64,000 bases of DNA, taken from the NCBI RefSeq assembly GCF_028553725.1, contig NZ_CP067124.1, forward strand, positions 561,001-625,000. The letters are read 5' to 3'. Positions 50,742 to 59,480 of the stretch are shown piece after piece; positions within the stretch are counted from its first letter, which is position 1, and each line of letters starts with the position of its first letter. The position numbers and the translations under genes were made by a program. The DNA is from Paracoccus alcaliphilus (GTDB lineage Bacteria; Pseudomonadota; Alphaproteobacteria; Rhodobacterales; Rhodobacteraceae). The notes beneath the pieces were generated by a model. The model worked only from the letters and a program-made list of their open reading frames with translations, was not told the DNA's origin and ran no database searches.

Positions 50742-50975
50742 ACCTATCACACCGCAAAAAACCTTCCAGAAAGAAAGGGATGCCGGCAGACAGGCGGGGC
50801 TGTCATACATGCAGCATGTCCTGCTGAGTGCCGGGGTTTTCCGGATGCATGGAACATCCTGCCCTGATCGCATCAACTCCGGAACCTGTGGATAACCCAG
50901 CTCACAGGTCTATCCGTATGCCAAACCGGAAATATCTGCCCCGCCAGGCAATACCGCCTGACGAAAGGAAATCAC

Positions 50976-51326
50976 ATGTCGAAACAACAGATCAACATGG
51001 ACCAGGTCGAACGGCTTCGCGCATCGCTGAGCGAAGCGCCGCCAAAGCCAAAAGATGGTTATATGGTCCGCGAGGTCGTCGGGGAACTTGCACCACTGCT
51101 GCTTGATATGCGCAAAAAAGGGCATAATCTTGTCGATATCGCCGCATATTTCGTTCAGCATGATATCATTGTCAGTGCAAGCACACTCGGCTCATATCTG
51201 CGCGACCACGACCGCAAAGGCAGCACACAGAAGGAAAGGCCCCAGAACGCCCGGCGGAGGAGTGCCAAGGCGGCACCGGTGCCGCTGGTCGCGGAACCCG
51301 AAGCGCAGGCCCTGCCCCCGGGTTGA
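50976..51326 (+). CDS. Accessory protein with a C-terminal-type helix-turn-helix motif, function unknown
   Basis: The 116-residue protein starts MSKQQINMDQVERLRASL and has the core LAPLLLDMRKKGHNLVDIAAYF followed by ISASTLG-like IVSASTLGSYLR. The pattern of a helix, a short loop, IAxxF and STLxxYL resembles small DNA-binding modules found in plasmid and island proteins. A proline/alanine tail follows. AAAGGAAA precedes the ATG. It is the first clear gene of the right-hand accessory region and may regulate or mobilise it. Confidence 0.6.
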   Translation: MSKQQINMDQVERLRASLSEAPPKPKDGYMVREVVGELAPLLLDMRKKGHNLVDIAAYFVQHDIIVSASTLGSYLRDHDRKGSTQKERPQNARRRSAKAAPVPLVAEPEAQALPPG

Positions 51327-51550
51327 ACACTGACAGAACAAGCGGGGCGGATGCCCCGCTTATGATCATTCCGGGGTTCCCGGATCTTGGGGGATATCGT
51401 CGGGCGGCGATGCACCGACATGGCGCGACTCCTCCCGGAGTGAAGGTATCCGGGTAGGAACCAGATGTCCCACGCCTGACGGACAGGCGTTGGGCACCGG
51501 TTGCCGGTCCTGCCTTGAAGAGGTGATGGGCTCCACCTACTCTTCGCTTC

Positions 51551-51710
51551 ATGAAAGCCCCGGAAAAATCCGCTGATCGCGACGCTGGCGCAGGCGCGCT
51601 GCGGGCGGGCGCGAAGCACAATCGCGGACTGATCCTCAACACAGCGATGGCGGCATTCCTGCGTGACGGCATCAACAGGATCTCCCGCGATGCCGGCGTT
51701 GGGCGTTCGA
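51551..51710 (+). pseudogene. TetR-type regulator, N-terminal remnant
   Basis: RGLILNTAMAAFLRDG followed by RISRDAGVG resembles the first two helices of a TetR helix-turn-helix with part of the segment between them deleted. After about 51710 the frame turns into unrelated sequence. An intact gene probably once controlled the oxidoreductase gene downstream. Confidence 0.45.
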
Positions 51711-51929
51711 GTTCCGGACATCGCACTGACCCACACTTGCCGGACCCTTGTCATCATCACTGGCGCATCTCTCGCGCACGCCCTCACCGGGGCGCCGCCT
51801 CCCTCTGCGAACAGGTTCAGGATTATGAAACGCCGCCGGAAGTGATCGCGAAGATACCGTATTACGGCGACCTCGCCCATGGCCCGGCCGCCGATCCACC
51901 CAACCCCATCCGTATATCCGGAGAACCTC

Positions 51930-53021
51930 ATGCCTGACAAACCGATCCGTGTCGGCTTCATCGGCCTCAATCCCGGTATCCATTGGGCGGCGACGGCCCA
52001 TATCCCGGCGATCAAGGCGCTGACGGCGGATTTTCACGTGGTCGGCGTGGCCAATACCAGCCTTGCCAGCGCCCGAAACGCCGCAGATGCCTTCGGCCTG
52101 CCGCATGCGTTCGAGGACGCGCAGGCGCTGGTCGCCTCGCCCGAGGTCGATCTTGTCGTCGTCACCGTCAAGGTGCCCCATCGCCATGCTTTGGTCGCGG
52201 CGGCGCTGGAGACGGGTAAGCATGTCTATTGCGAATGGCCGCTCGGCAATGGTCTGGCCGAGGCGCAGGAGCTTGCGGATCTCGCTGAGGCGAAAGGCGT
52301 GGTCGCGGTGGCGGGTACGCAGATGCGGGCCGCGCCCGAGGTCGAATATCTGCGCCAGCTGATCGCGGATGGCTATGTCGGCGAGGTCCTCTCGACCACG
52401 CTGATCGGCAGCGGCGGCCAGTGGGGCGCCGAAACCGACGCCGCCCATGGCTATCTTTATGACAGGAACAACGGGGCGACGCTGCTGAGCATCCCTCTGG
52501 GCCATACGCTGGCCGGCCTGCAGGAGGTTCTGGGCGGATTCGGTGCGATATCGGCGCGGCTGATCAATCGCCGCGAAACCGTTCATGTCACGGACACGGG
52601 CCAGACGATCCCGGTCACCACCCCCGATCAGGTTCTGGTGCAGGGCGCGCTGCAAAGCGGCGCGGCAATCTCGATACATTATCGCGGCGGCATGTCCCGC
52701 GGCACTAACCTGCTGTGGGAGATCAACGGGACGCAAGGCGACATCCAGGTGACCGGCGCGTCCGGCCATGGCCAAATCGTGCAGCTGTCGATCCGGGGCG
52801 GCAATGGCGATGCGAGCGGACTGACCCCGCTGGTGCCCCCCGCCTCGGCTTATGAGGGCTGGCCGGACAATTCGACCGTACGCAATGTCGCCCGCCTCTA
52901 TGCGCGGATCGCGGAAGATATCCGCAAAGGCACCCGCACCGCCCCCAGCTTCCGCGATGCCGTTGCCCTGCATGAGGTGATCGACAGGATCGAACAGGCC
53001 GCAGCACGCGAACCGCAATGA
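51930..53021 (+). CDS. Gfo/Idh/MocA-family oxidoreductase
   Basis: This 363-residue NAD(P)-dependent sugar or inositol dehydrogenase-type protein has the Rossmann start IRVGFIGLNPGIHWAATAHIPA, VDLVVVTVKVPHRHALV, and the EKP-like motif changed to CEWPLGN, typical of Gal80/galactose-dehydrogenase relatives. The C-terminal beta-sheet domain follows. ATG 51930 has CGGAGAA upstream. The substrate is not known. It is a metabolic cargo gene beside a broken TetR gene. Confidence 0.88.
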   Translation: MPDKPIRVGFIGLNPGIHWAATAHIPAIKALTADFHVVGVANTSLASARNAADAFGLPHAFEDAQALVASPEVDLVVVTVKVPHRHALVAAALETGKHVYCEWPLGNGLAEAQELADLAEAKGVVAVAGTQMRAAPEVEYLRQLIADGYVGEVLSTTLIGSGGQWGAETDAAHGYLYDRNNGATLLSIPLGHTLAGLQEVLGGFGAISARLINRRETVHVTDTGQTIPVTTPDQVLVQGALQSGAAISIHYRGGMSRGTNLLWEINGTQGDIQVTGASGHGQIVQLSIRGGNGDASGLTPLVPPASAYEGWPDNSTVRNVARLYARIAEDIRKGTRTAPSFRDAVALHEVIDRIEQAAAREPQ

Positions 53022-53127
53022 CCTGACACCGTAATCGGGATCCGGAGGCGGTGCGCCGTCGGGCGACATCCGCATCTTCGGGCACGCCCTCATCACAGCC
53101 GCCAACCGGCCGGGAGCGCATGGAACA

Positions 53128-53643
53128 ATGCAGGCCCTGGACTTTTCGGACCGGCCACCTCGGACCCGGAAACCCGCCACGCGCCTCGTCTTTCCCCTCG
53201 GCCTGACCGTCGCTATCACCTCAGCGGCTCTGGCCGGGCCGCAATCGGACCACTATATCGACGACCGCTCCTCGCCCGAGCGGGTCATCATCTCGCTCTA
53301 TAACGCCGTCAACCGGCAGGAATATCTGCGTGCCTGGAGCTATTTCAACCCGGAAACCGGCCCGCCTCTGGCCACATTCACCGAGGGCTATACGGGGACC
53401 GCACAAGTCGAGCTGCGCACCGAAGGCGCGGCCGGTTCAATCCATGCCATGGTGCCGCTGGTCCTGAAGGCCACAGACACCGACGGCTCGAGGAAGGTGT
53501 TCACCGGCTGCTATCACCTGACGCAGGTCCAGCCCGCCGCGCAGACCACGCTGCCCTTTCGCCCGATCCTGATCGATGATGGCAGGCTGGAGGAAAGCGA
53601 TACCCCCTTCCCCGAGGCGATGGGCCAATGCGACACGCCCTGA
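53128..53643 (+). CDS. Predicted exported protein of unknown function
   Basis: This 171-residue protein has a signal-peptide-like segment (TRLVFPLGLTVAITSAALA) after a basic 18-residue leader. The mature part begins with GPQSDHYIDDRSSPERVIISLYNAVNRQEYLRAWSYF, resembling an NTF2-like or SnoaL-like small fold. Two Cys near the C-terminus (GCYHLTQ, GQCDTP) could pair. No family is named with confidence. It lies 106 nt after the oxidoreductase. Confidence 0.6.
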   Translation: MQALDFSDRPPRTRKPATRLVFPLGLTVAITSAALAGPQSDHYIDDRSSPERVIISLYNAVNRQEYLRAWSYFNPETGPPLATFTEGYTGTAQVELRTEGAAGSIHAMVPLVLKATDTDGSRKVFTGCYHLTQVQPAAQTTLPFRPILIDDGRLEESDTPFPEAMGQCDTP

Positions 53644-53699
53644 ACCGGCCAAACGTGAGGAGCAGGAGATAGCAAACTTGCCGCAAACAGGAGCAGCGG

Positions 53700-53880
53700 G
53701 CCAATCATCAAGAGTTTTATCGAGAAGGCGATCTGTCCAGTGCGGGTCTGCAGATCAACCACATGCCGGATTCCGGCAAATGGCACGACCCCGCGCGTCA
53801 GAAACACATACGCATAGTCGGCCATGTCGAGGATCGCCATCATCTCGCACTGGCCGACGATATCCGCTTCCGCTGGTGGA
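53700..53880 (+). pseudogene. Partial copy of the N-terminal domain of the zinc-ribbon/GIY-YIG protein
   Basis: The frame through 53763 reads FYREGDLSSAGLQINHMPDSGKWHDPARQKHIRIVGHVEDRHHLAL. This aligns with residues 5-52 of the protein at 55532-56470 (LDLSQAGLQIIDMPIPGAWHDLARQKGMTIVARVQDRYHLAL). Similarity ends before the first zinc-binding Cys pair. It is either a fragment of a diverged paralogue or a separate use of the same domain. Confidence 0.65.
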
Positions 53881-53882
53881 GG

Positions 53883-54092
53883 TCAGTCTTGCAGACTGTG
53901 GTGCGCTTCGGCGTCGGCCCATCCGCAGGTATAGGCTTCCTCAAGGGCGGCCCGGATCGCCAATATCCCCGTGTCGATGAAGTCGGCACTGTCGCTGCCC
54001 TGCCCGGTCAGGGGGTCTTTGCGGTCTCTCAGCTGGTGGAAGTGGGTTCTGGCGATTCTTTCCAGGGTAGTGCGGGTGGCTTGTTCGTCCAT
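53883..54092 (-). CDS. Hypothetical 69-residue protein
   Basis: MDEQATRTTLERIARTHFH, then DFIDTGILAIRAALEEAYTCGWADAEAH. It is helical and acidic, and resembles small accessory proteins of islands by composition only. GGAGAGA precedes the ATG. Its 3' end lies against the broken GIY-YIG-type fragment. No family recognised. Confidence 0.5.
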   Translation of the reverse strand: MDEQATRTTLERIARTHFHQLRDRKDPLTGQGSDSADFIDTGILAIRAALEEAYTCGWADAEAHHSLQD

Positions 54093-54556
54093 GTCAGTCT
54101 CTCCATCTCCGGCGATTCGACCTTGGGTGGTTTTCCCTACCTGTACCTACGCGCGTCAAGCAAGCGCTGTTCAATCCCAGATTGTGTCTTGAAAGTAGTG
54201 AAACTTGAAGGAAGCGCACTCCTGGGGTGAACAACCCCCCATGCAACTGGCTGCGGCAACCGCCAAAGAGATCACGCCATGAACCAGCCGTATATTGATC
54301 GATTTCTGTCCGGCCGCGCCGTGGAGTTTGTCCCACGCACGACCGGATGCATGAGCCCCCGACCTTAGCTTGATGCATGCCTATCCGGCTTCAAGGATCA
54401 AAAGCTTTGACCCGGAGGAACTGATGGAAATCCTTCGGCATACCGGCGTTCCGGACAGGTTTTCAGAGGAATTAGTTCCTTGACTGATAAAGAGTTCGCC
54501 CCGATCCAGAAGCACCAATCAAACCGGTTATGCCTGCCCTATAGCCGAAATACCTT
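54093..54556. other. About 460 nt without a supported gene
   Basis: Only short frames are present, such as a 29-codon frame at 54280 (MNQPYIDRFLSGRAVEF) without a ribosome site. Nothing recognisable as RNA or as a mobile element end. Confidence 0.4.
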
Positions 54557-54745
54557 TCAGTGCTTCTTGCCGAGTTCCCGCTTCAGAAAGTCTTCCATGA
54601 CGCGACGAATGACCTCGGGGCGAGTCGGCAGATCGTCGAGCGTCCGCCGGTAGTTGTCGATCTGGCGGATCATCTCGCGCTCCATCCTGATCATGACCGG
54701 CTCTGTGTCCGCGACCGGTCTGCCCATCTTTTTTTTCTCAGCCAT
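54557..54745 (-). CDS. Ribbon-helix-helix (CopG-type) DNA-binding protein
   Basis: This 62-residue protein has a basic N-terminus (MAEKKKMGRP), a short beta-strand (EPVMIRM) and two helices (MIRQIDNYRRTLDDLP and TRPEVIRRVMEDFLKREL), the exact layout of a ribbon-helix-helix repressor. AAAGGAT precedes the ATG. It is divergent from the gene at 54871 and could repress the island operon. Confidence 0.75.
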   Translation of the reverse strand: MAEKKKMGRPVADTEPVMIRMEREMIRQIDNYRRTLDDLPTRPEVIRRVMEDFLKRELGKKH

Positions 54746-54870
54746 GGATAATCCTTTGCAATACTGCTTGACTTTTCGATTACAGCATTACATAATTAAC
54801 GGGCGAGCGCAAGAGATCCTACCCTCTCGCGCCGCCCTGACCACAACGATCTCGGATAAGGAGACCGATC

Positions 54871-55395
54871 ATGGCTGAAGCCAGTCCTACCACGCCGCAT
54901 GCGGCGCCGAAAGGCGCGACCGCTTTCACCCACACGACCACCTCGCGCCGGTTCTCCGAGCTTCTGGGCACGCTTGCGCAGGCCATCGTGGCCGAGCGCG
55001 ACATCGCGCATATCTGGAGCCATGATCCGGCATTCCGCGACTGGCGCGATGAATCCGAACTGCTCTGGCAACGTGCGGCCGAAGAGGCAGCGGCTGTCTT
55101 CGACGGCCCGGTTCTGCGCCCCGCGGACCGGGTGCTGATCCGCGCGGCACGGATCCTGCACTATGCCCTCGGCTGCGAACGCCCTGCGGAATATGACGCC
55201 GCCGTCGCCGATCTGGCCGCCTGCAGCGAGTCGCTCGCCCTGCGGCGCGAGAATGCCGTCACAGGACGCACATATCAGTTGCTGCGGATGGCCGAGGCGC
55301 GGCTGGCGGAGATCGGCGATCTCGAGATGATCCCCACCGCATCCGATCCGGACTTGCAGGACGGTCTCGACGACTGGCCACCCATCGCCTGCTGA
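54871..55395 (+). CDS. Unknown alpha-helical island protein
   Basis: This 174-residue, mostly helical protein has no membrane segment or signal peptide. A conserved-looking stretch is FSELLGTLAQAIVAERDIAHIWSHDPAFRDWRDESELLW. A second is VLRPADRVLIRAARILHYALG. GGAGACCGATC precedes ATG 54871. It heads a co-directional series of genes through 60305. I do not recognise a family. Confidence 0.6.
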   Translation: MAEASPTTPHAAPKGATAFTHTTTSRRFSELLGTLAQAIVAERDIAHIWSHDPAFRDWRDESELLWQRAAEEAAAVFDGPVLRPADRVLIRAARILHYALGCERPAEYDAAVADLAACSESLALRRENAVTGRTYQLLRMAEARLAEIGDLEMIPTASDPDLQDGLDDWPPIAC

Positions 55396-55531
55396 TCCGG
55401 CACCGATCCGCACCCCACCCTGAATGCACTCTCTGATCATGGCGCGCCCTTGCGCGCGCCATGCGGGATGCGGCGGCACCGCATCCAACCTTTTCCTTTT
55501 TCCAGAATCCCCACATCCGGGAGGATACCCC

Positions 55532-56470
55532 ATGACCAAAGCATATCGTAAAAACACCAGGCTGGACCTGTCCCAAGCGGGTCTGCAGATCATCGACATG
55601 CCGATCCCGGGCGCATGGCACGACCTTGCGCGTCAGAAGGGCATGACCATCGTCGCCCGGGTACAGGATCGCTATCATCTCGCGCTGGCTTGCGACGCTT
55701 GCGGCAAGCCGAGCCGCCACAAGATCTCGGCGCTGCGCGTCTGTCAGCCGCAATGCCCGCATTGCCTCGAATCTCAGTGGCAGGCGGATGCCGAGCGGGC
55801 AGGACTGACATTCCTGCGCCGCGATCCCGATGACAATATGTACAGCTGGTATCGCGCGCCTTGCGGCCATGAGCTACGGCGCCAGCCGGATCGCATGCGC
55901 CAGATTGCTGCCGGAAAGAATGGCTCGCGCTGTGAGATCTGCCATGCCGCGCGCGAAGCGGCGGAGGCCGAGACCTGCGGCTGGTCTCTGCTCGGTCCCG
56001 ATCCCGAAGGCGATGTCTCTTATCGCCTCTATCAGCATGGTTGCGGCCATCAGCAGCGCATCGCGCGAGCCAATATGCAGACGAACCGGTTTGCCTGCAC
56101 AAACTGCGGCACATGCTGGTCTGCCGCGCCAAGCTGGCTCTACCTGTTGCGGATGACATTCCCGGATTTTGGACCCGTAGTCAAATGTGGCTACAGCCGT
56201 GATCCCGCATCCCGGATGCACTTCCAACTCGGCATGTCGACGGATCTTGGCAGCAAGCTGGTCACCCAAATCCCCATGGCGACGGGCCACGACGCGATCC
56301 GCACCGAGAAGCGCCTGCACAGGAAACTCCGACGCACCCACCCGGATTCCGTGCTGCCGCCGGAGATCATCGCCCGACATCTCAATGTTGTCAGCGAGGT
56401 CTACGACGCCGCGTTGGAGCCGATCATCCTTGCCGAACTGACGCGGATCGCAGCCAGCACGCAGACATAG
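55532..56470 (+). CDS. Multi-zinc-ribbon protein with C-terminal GIY-YIG-like nuclease domain
   Basis: This 312-residue protein has an N-terminal WHDLARQKGMTIVARVQDRYHLAL module (about 20-52). Repeated metal-binding pairs follow: CDAC (54-57), CPHC (75-78), CGH (111-113), CEIC (134-137), CGH (171-173) and CTNC (189-192). From about 201 it has a T5orf172/MUG113-type GIY-YIG pattern: WLYLLRM, VVKCGYSRDPASRMHFQL with the conserved Arg, and a Glu in AIRTEKRLHRKL. GIY-YIG domains cut DNA. GGGAGG precedes ATG 55532. It could be a homing, restriction or defence nuclease; the target is unknown. Confidence 0.65.
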   Translation: MTKAYRKNTRLDLSQAGLQIIDMPIPGAWHDLARQKGMTIVARVQDRYHLALACDACGKPSRHKISALRVCQPQCPHCLESQWQADAERAGLTFLRRDPDDNMYSWYRAPCGHELRRQPDRMRQIAAGKNGSRCEICHAAREAAEAETCGWSLLGPDPEGDVSYRLYQHGCGHQQRIARANMQTNRFACTNCGTCWSAAPSWLYLLRMTFPDFGPVVKCGYSRDPASRMHFQLGMSTDLGSKLVTQIPMATGHDAIRTEKRLHRKLRRTHPDSVLPPEIIARHLNVVSEVYDAALEPIILAELTRIAASTQT

Positions 56471-56671
56471 CGTCAACGCCGCCTGGCGCGTCCGCACATC
56501 TTGTCACGCGCGCCGGGCGACGAGCGGTGAACCACAAATTCCCGGGCCACGCCGAACGGACGCCATCCCATGCGCGGACCAACCGGGCATCCGCGCCGCC
56601 CCCCCCGCAGGACCTGAATGGCCCGGACATCCCGGTTCGAACAGTCATACCTCTTTTCTCAAGGTGATCTC

Positions 56672-58906
56672 ATGCTTCAATGCCTCCCCTTTTCTGTAAA
56701 GGACCACCCCGACTGGATCGGTTATGCCCATGCGTTGATCGCGCGGCAGCGCGACATCCTGCAAGAAGAAGAGGCCGAGATCCGCACCCTCGCCGCTGAA
56801 AGAAAACAGCCTGCACAGCCGGAACTCGACTGGCCGCCCGACAGTCGGGAGCCACGTGACAGCACGGAGCGTGACAAAGAGGTCGTCGCTGATCATGCCC
56901 AAGGTGATGCCACTGCAACCGTGGCGGCGATCAAACGCAGATCGCGCCGGCCGCTCTCGCTCGCCCGCCTGCTGATGCTACTGCGGCTGGCGAGCGTCTT
57001 CGGTTCTGCCGACGCATTTGAAAAGCATCTGAGGGCACATCCTGTTACGGTGCTGCGCGGTTTTGCAACCGGAGACGTGTCCGATGTCGTCCGCATCATC
57101 GGTGATCTCATGGTCCCGGAGCAATGGGAGTGCCTGTCACGAGCCGATTTCCAGAGCTACGCGCCACCCGCCTTCGTTCTGCTGCATCCGGAGGTTCGCC
57201 ACGACAAGATCGAGCCGGCCAGCCTTGTCACCTACGCCGAACGGATCGCGGAGGTCATGGACACCGGCCTTCCCTTGATGCTGCTGATCCCCGACGACGT
57301 GATTCTGCCCGAGGAGCTGCGCCCGATCCTGCCCGAACCAATCACCCTGGCGCTGCTGTCACCCGCGATCCTGCTCTTGGCTTTGGATACATGCTATCCG
57401 GATGCCGGTGTGCTGACCGACAGATCCCTGGCGGATCGTCTCCCCGCTGATCAGGCCATCGCCCGACTGACGCCGCTGGCCTTGCGCCTCGCTTTCGCGG
57501 CACAAGGCATCGAGGAGGCGATCACGCGCCTGGCGCAGGCCGCGCCCAAAGCCGAAGCATCAGTCCCGCATCTCGACCGGATCGCCGACGATAATCCCGC
57601 CCTGCCCGCCGCGCGCCGCATCGTCGCCGACCTGCGCGACTGGCAAGCCGGCGAGGTCGCATGGTCGGAACTGACCCGTTCGCTCTTGCTCTACGGCCCA
57701 CCCGGGACAGGCAAGACATGGCTCGCGCAGGCCATGGCCGCCAGCGCCGGCATCGGCCATGTCAGCGGCAGTTTCGCCGAATGGCAGGCCGCCGGGCATC
57801 TCGGCCATATGCTCGACGCCATGCGCAAGACCTTCGCACGAGCCTTCGCCGCGGCGCCGGCGATCCTCACGATCGACGAGATCGACGCGGTCGGCTCGCG
57901 CAGTGACAGCGATGATCACGCCCGCAATTACCGCGTGCAAGTCGTCAACGCGTTTCTCGAGCAAATGGATGCGATCTCGCGCAAAGAGGGCCTCATCGTC
58001 ATCGGCACCTGCAACAACCCGCAGCGCATCGATCCGGCGATCCTGCGCGCAGGCCGGTTCGATCTTCATATTGAGGTCGGCCGTCCCGGCCCCGATGCAT
58101 TGGCGCAGATCCTGCGCGGCAAGCTGGGCGATGGTTTTGATCCAGGCGGGATCGCCGACCTCGCCCGGGCAGCCTCCGGCTGCACCCCCGCTCAGATCGA
58201 CGCCGCTGTACGAATGGCCCGCTCGCTCTGCCGGGCGGAACGCCGAAATCTGCGTCTGGACGACATCCGCATCGCGCTCGCACTGCCGCCGCAGCATGAC
58301 GGGCTCGACTGGCGCATCGCCCTCCACGAAGCCGGCCATGCGGTGGTCTGCTCCGCGCTGAAGCTCGGTGAGATCACCCGCATCACCCTGACGCCGCAGG
58401 GTGGCGAGATCGCCCGCAAGCTGCCGCACCATCAGACGCTGCTTGCGGATATGGAAGACGAGATTGCTTATACGCTGGCGGGACGTGCCGCAGAACGGCT
58501 GGTCCTCGGCGATGCCTCGGCCGGCGCCGGCGGCGGCGAGGAGTCCGATCTGGCCATCGCAACCCGCATCGCCATCATGATCGAGACGCATTTCGGCCTC
58601 GGATCGCAGGGGCCGATCTGGTCGGGAACCCAGGAGATCGGCAGGCTCGATGCGGCAACGCAGAAGCTGGTCAGAGCGCGGCTTCGGGACAGTGAAGTCC
58701 GGGCTGCCACGATCCTGCGCCAGCACCAAGCGCAGTTGATCGCGATGGCCCAGGAATTGCAGCAGAAACGACATCTCTCCAGCGATGATCTGCGCCGGCA
58801 TGACTTGGGCGGGCGAGGCACCGAATTCGCACACATGCCGCAGGAAAGGCGCGCCGCTGCGCCTCCACTCGTGGAGGGGCCGGTGGCAGAGCCGGATTCC
58901 GACTGA
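56672..58906 (+). CDS. FtsH-like AAA+ ATPase/zinc metalloprotease (M41), apparently soluble
   Basis: This 744-residue protein has a unique N-terminal region (1-310) with no FtsH-type membrane anchor. The AAA+ module follows: Walker A GPPGTGKT (342-349), Walker B ILTIDEID (398-405) and the second region of homology ending ILRAGRFD (457-464). The M41 peptidase has HEAGH (552-556) and a downstream acidic ligand region (EESD, about 623-626). It should unfold and degrade proteins. ATG 56672 is preferred over 56618 because AAGGTGAT precedes it. It lies in line with the GIY-YIG-like gene and a phosphoesterase gene. Confidence 0.8.
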   Translation: MLQCLPFSVKDHPDWIGYAHALIARQRDILQEEEAEIRTLAAERKQPAQPELDWPPDSREPRDSTERDKEVVADHAQGDATATVAAIKRRSRRPLSLARLLMLLRLASVFGSADAFEKHLRAHPVTVLRGFATGDVSDVVRIIGDLMVPEQWECLSRADFQSYAPPAFVLLHPEVRHDKIEPASLVTYAERIAEVMDTGLPLMLLIPDDVILPEELRPILPEPITLALLSPAILLLALDTCYPDAGVLTDRSLADRLPADQAIARLTPLALRLAFAAQGIEEAITRLAQAAPKAEASVPHLDRIADDNPALPAARRIVADLRDWQAGEVAWSELTRSLLLYGPPGTGKTWLAQAMAASAGIGHVSGSFAEWQAAGHLGHMLDAMRKTFARAFAAAPAILTIDEIDAVGSRSDSDDHARNYRVQVVNAFLEQMDAISRKEGLIVIGTCNNPQRIDPAILRAGRFDLHIEVGRPGPDALAQILRGKLGDGFDPGGIADLARAASGCTPAQIDAAVRMARSLCRAERRNLRLDDIRIALALPPQHDGLDWRIALHEAGHAVVCSALKLGEITRITLTPQGGEIARKLPHHQTLLADMEDEIAYTLAGRAAERLVLGDASAGAGGGEESDLAIATRIAIMIETHFGLGSQGPIWSGTQEIGRLDAATQKLVRARLRDSEVRAATILRQHQAQLIAMAQELQQKRHLSSDDLRRHDLGGRGTEFAHMPQERRAAAPPLVEGPVAEPDSD

Positions 58907-59007
58907 TCCCGTAAAGCACCGCACCCAATCACATCCCCATCACCATCCCCACAACGATCTGGACCGCAGCGCGATGGTCCAGCCCACAACATTTCAGGAG
59001 GCATCTC

Positions 59008-59466
59008 ATGACCCCGGAACAGTATCGGCAATTCCAGCGCGGCCTCGACGCGATCCGCGAAGCAGAACGTGGCCCAACGGGCGACGCTCTTGCCTCCACA
59101 CCGACCCTCGACCTCTGGCGCGTCCTGATCGACCGGCGCCCATATCCGATGCTGGTACTCTGGGGCGAAGTGTCAGGGCATCCCAAGCTCGGCACGGACA
59201 TGATTACGACCTCCCGGCTGATCGCCCTCAACCGCAACGCCGGCTGGGCGCGCAGCGTGAGCCGATGGTACAAGCTGGGCAGACCATTTGCCGCGTTCGA
59301 AGCCGATTTGGCCAGCAGGATGGGCCAAGCCAATGCCAAGCCAGGATCGCTCGTGTTTCATCTGCCCGGCTTTGCAGCCATCGACGACGCGGTGGCGCTG
59401 GAACAAATCCTCGCCGACCATATCGCGCTCATGCGCAGGATCGGCGCAAATCACGGAATTGACTGA
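59008..59466 (+). CDS. Unknown island protein
   Basis: This 152-residue soluble protein has an N-terminal helix (MTPEQYRQFQRGLDAIREAE), a central block WRVLIDRRPYPMLVLWGEVSGHPKLGTDMITTSRLIALN and the later WARSVSRWYKLGRPF. No catalytic motif is evident. CAGGAGGC precedes ATG 59008. It lies between the protease and phosphoesterase genes, 101 nt after the first and 14 nt before the second, so it is probably in the same transcript. Confidence 0.6.
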   Translation: MTPEQYRQFQRGLDAIREAERGPTGDALASTPTLDLWRVLIDRRPYPMLVLWGEVSGHPKLGTDMITTSRLIALNRNAGWARSVSRWYKLGRPFAAFEADLASRMGQANAKPGSLVFHLPGFAAIDDAVALEQILADHIALMRRIGANHGID

Positions 59467-59480
59467 GAGGTGTCCAGAAC

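Larger units (their letters stand above)
49840..50975. other. About 1.1 kb of non-coding junction DNA with inverted repeats
   Basis: No convincing gene is present; frames are short and lack ribosome sites. The segment holds a 13-bp sequence in two direct copies (50005, 50071), a long imperfect inverted repeat (50638-50704), a perfect 30-bp palindrome (50712-50741) and a DnaA-box-like TGTGGATAA (50887-50895). It separates the transposon scrapyard from the probable integrated element. Confidence 0.6.

Noticed and set aside
51672..53219. 515-codon minus-strand frame opposite the Gfo/Idh/MocA gene
   Set aside because: Antisense shadow; the plus strand has a complete Rossmann oxidoreductase with a ribosome site.
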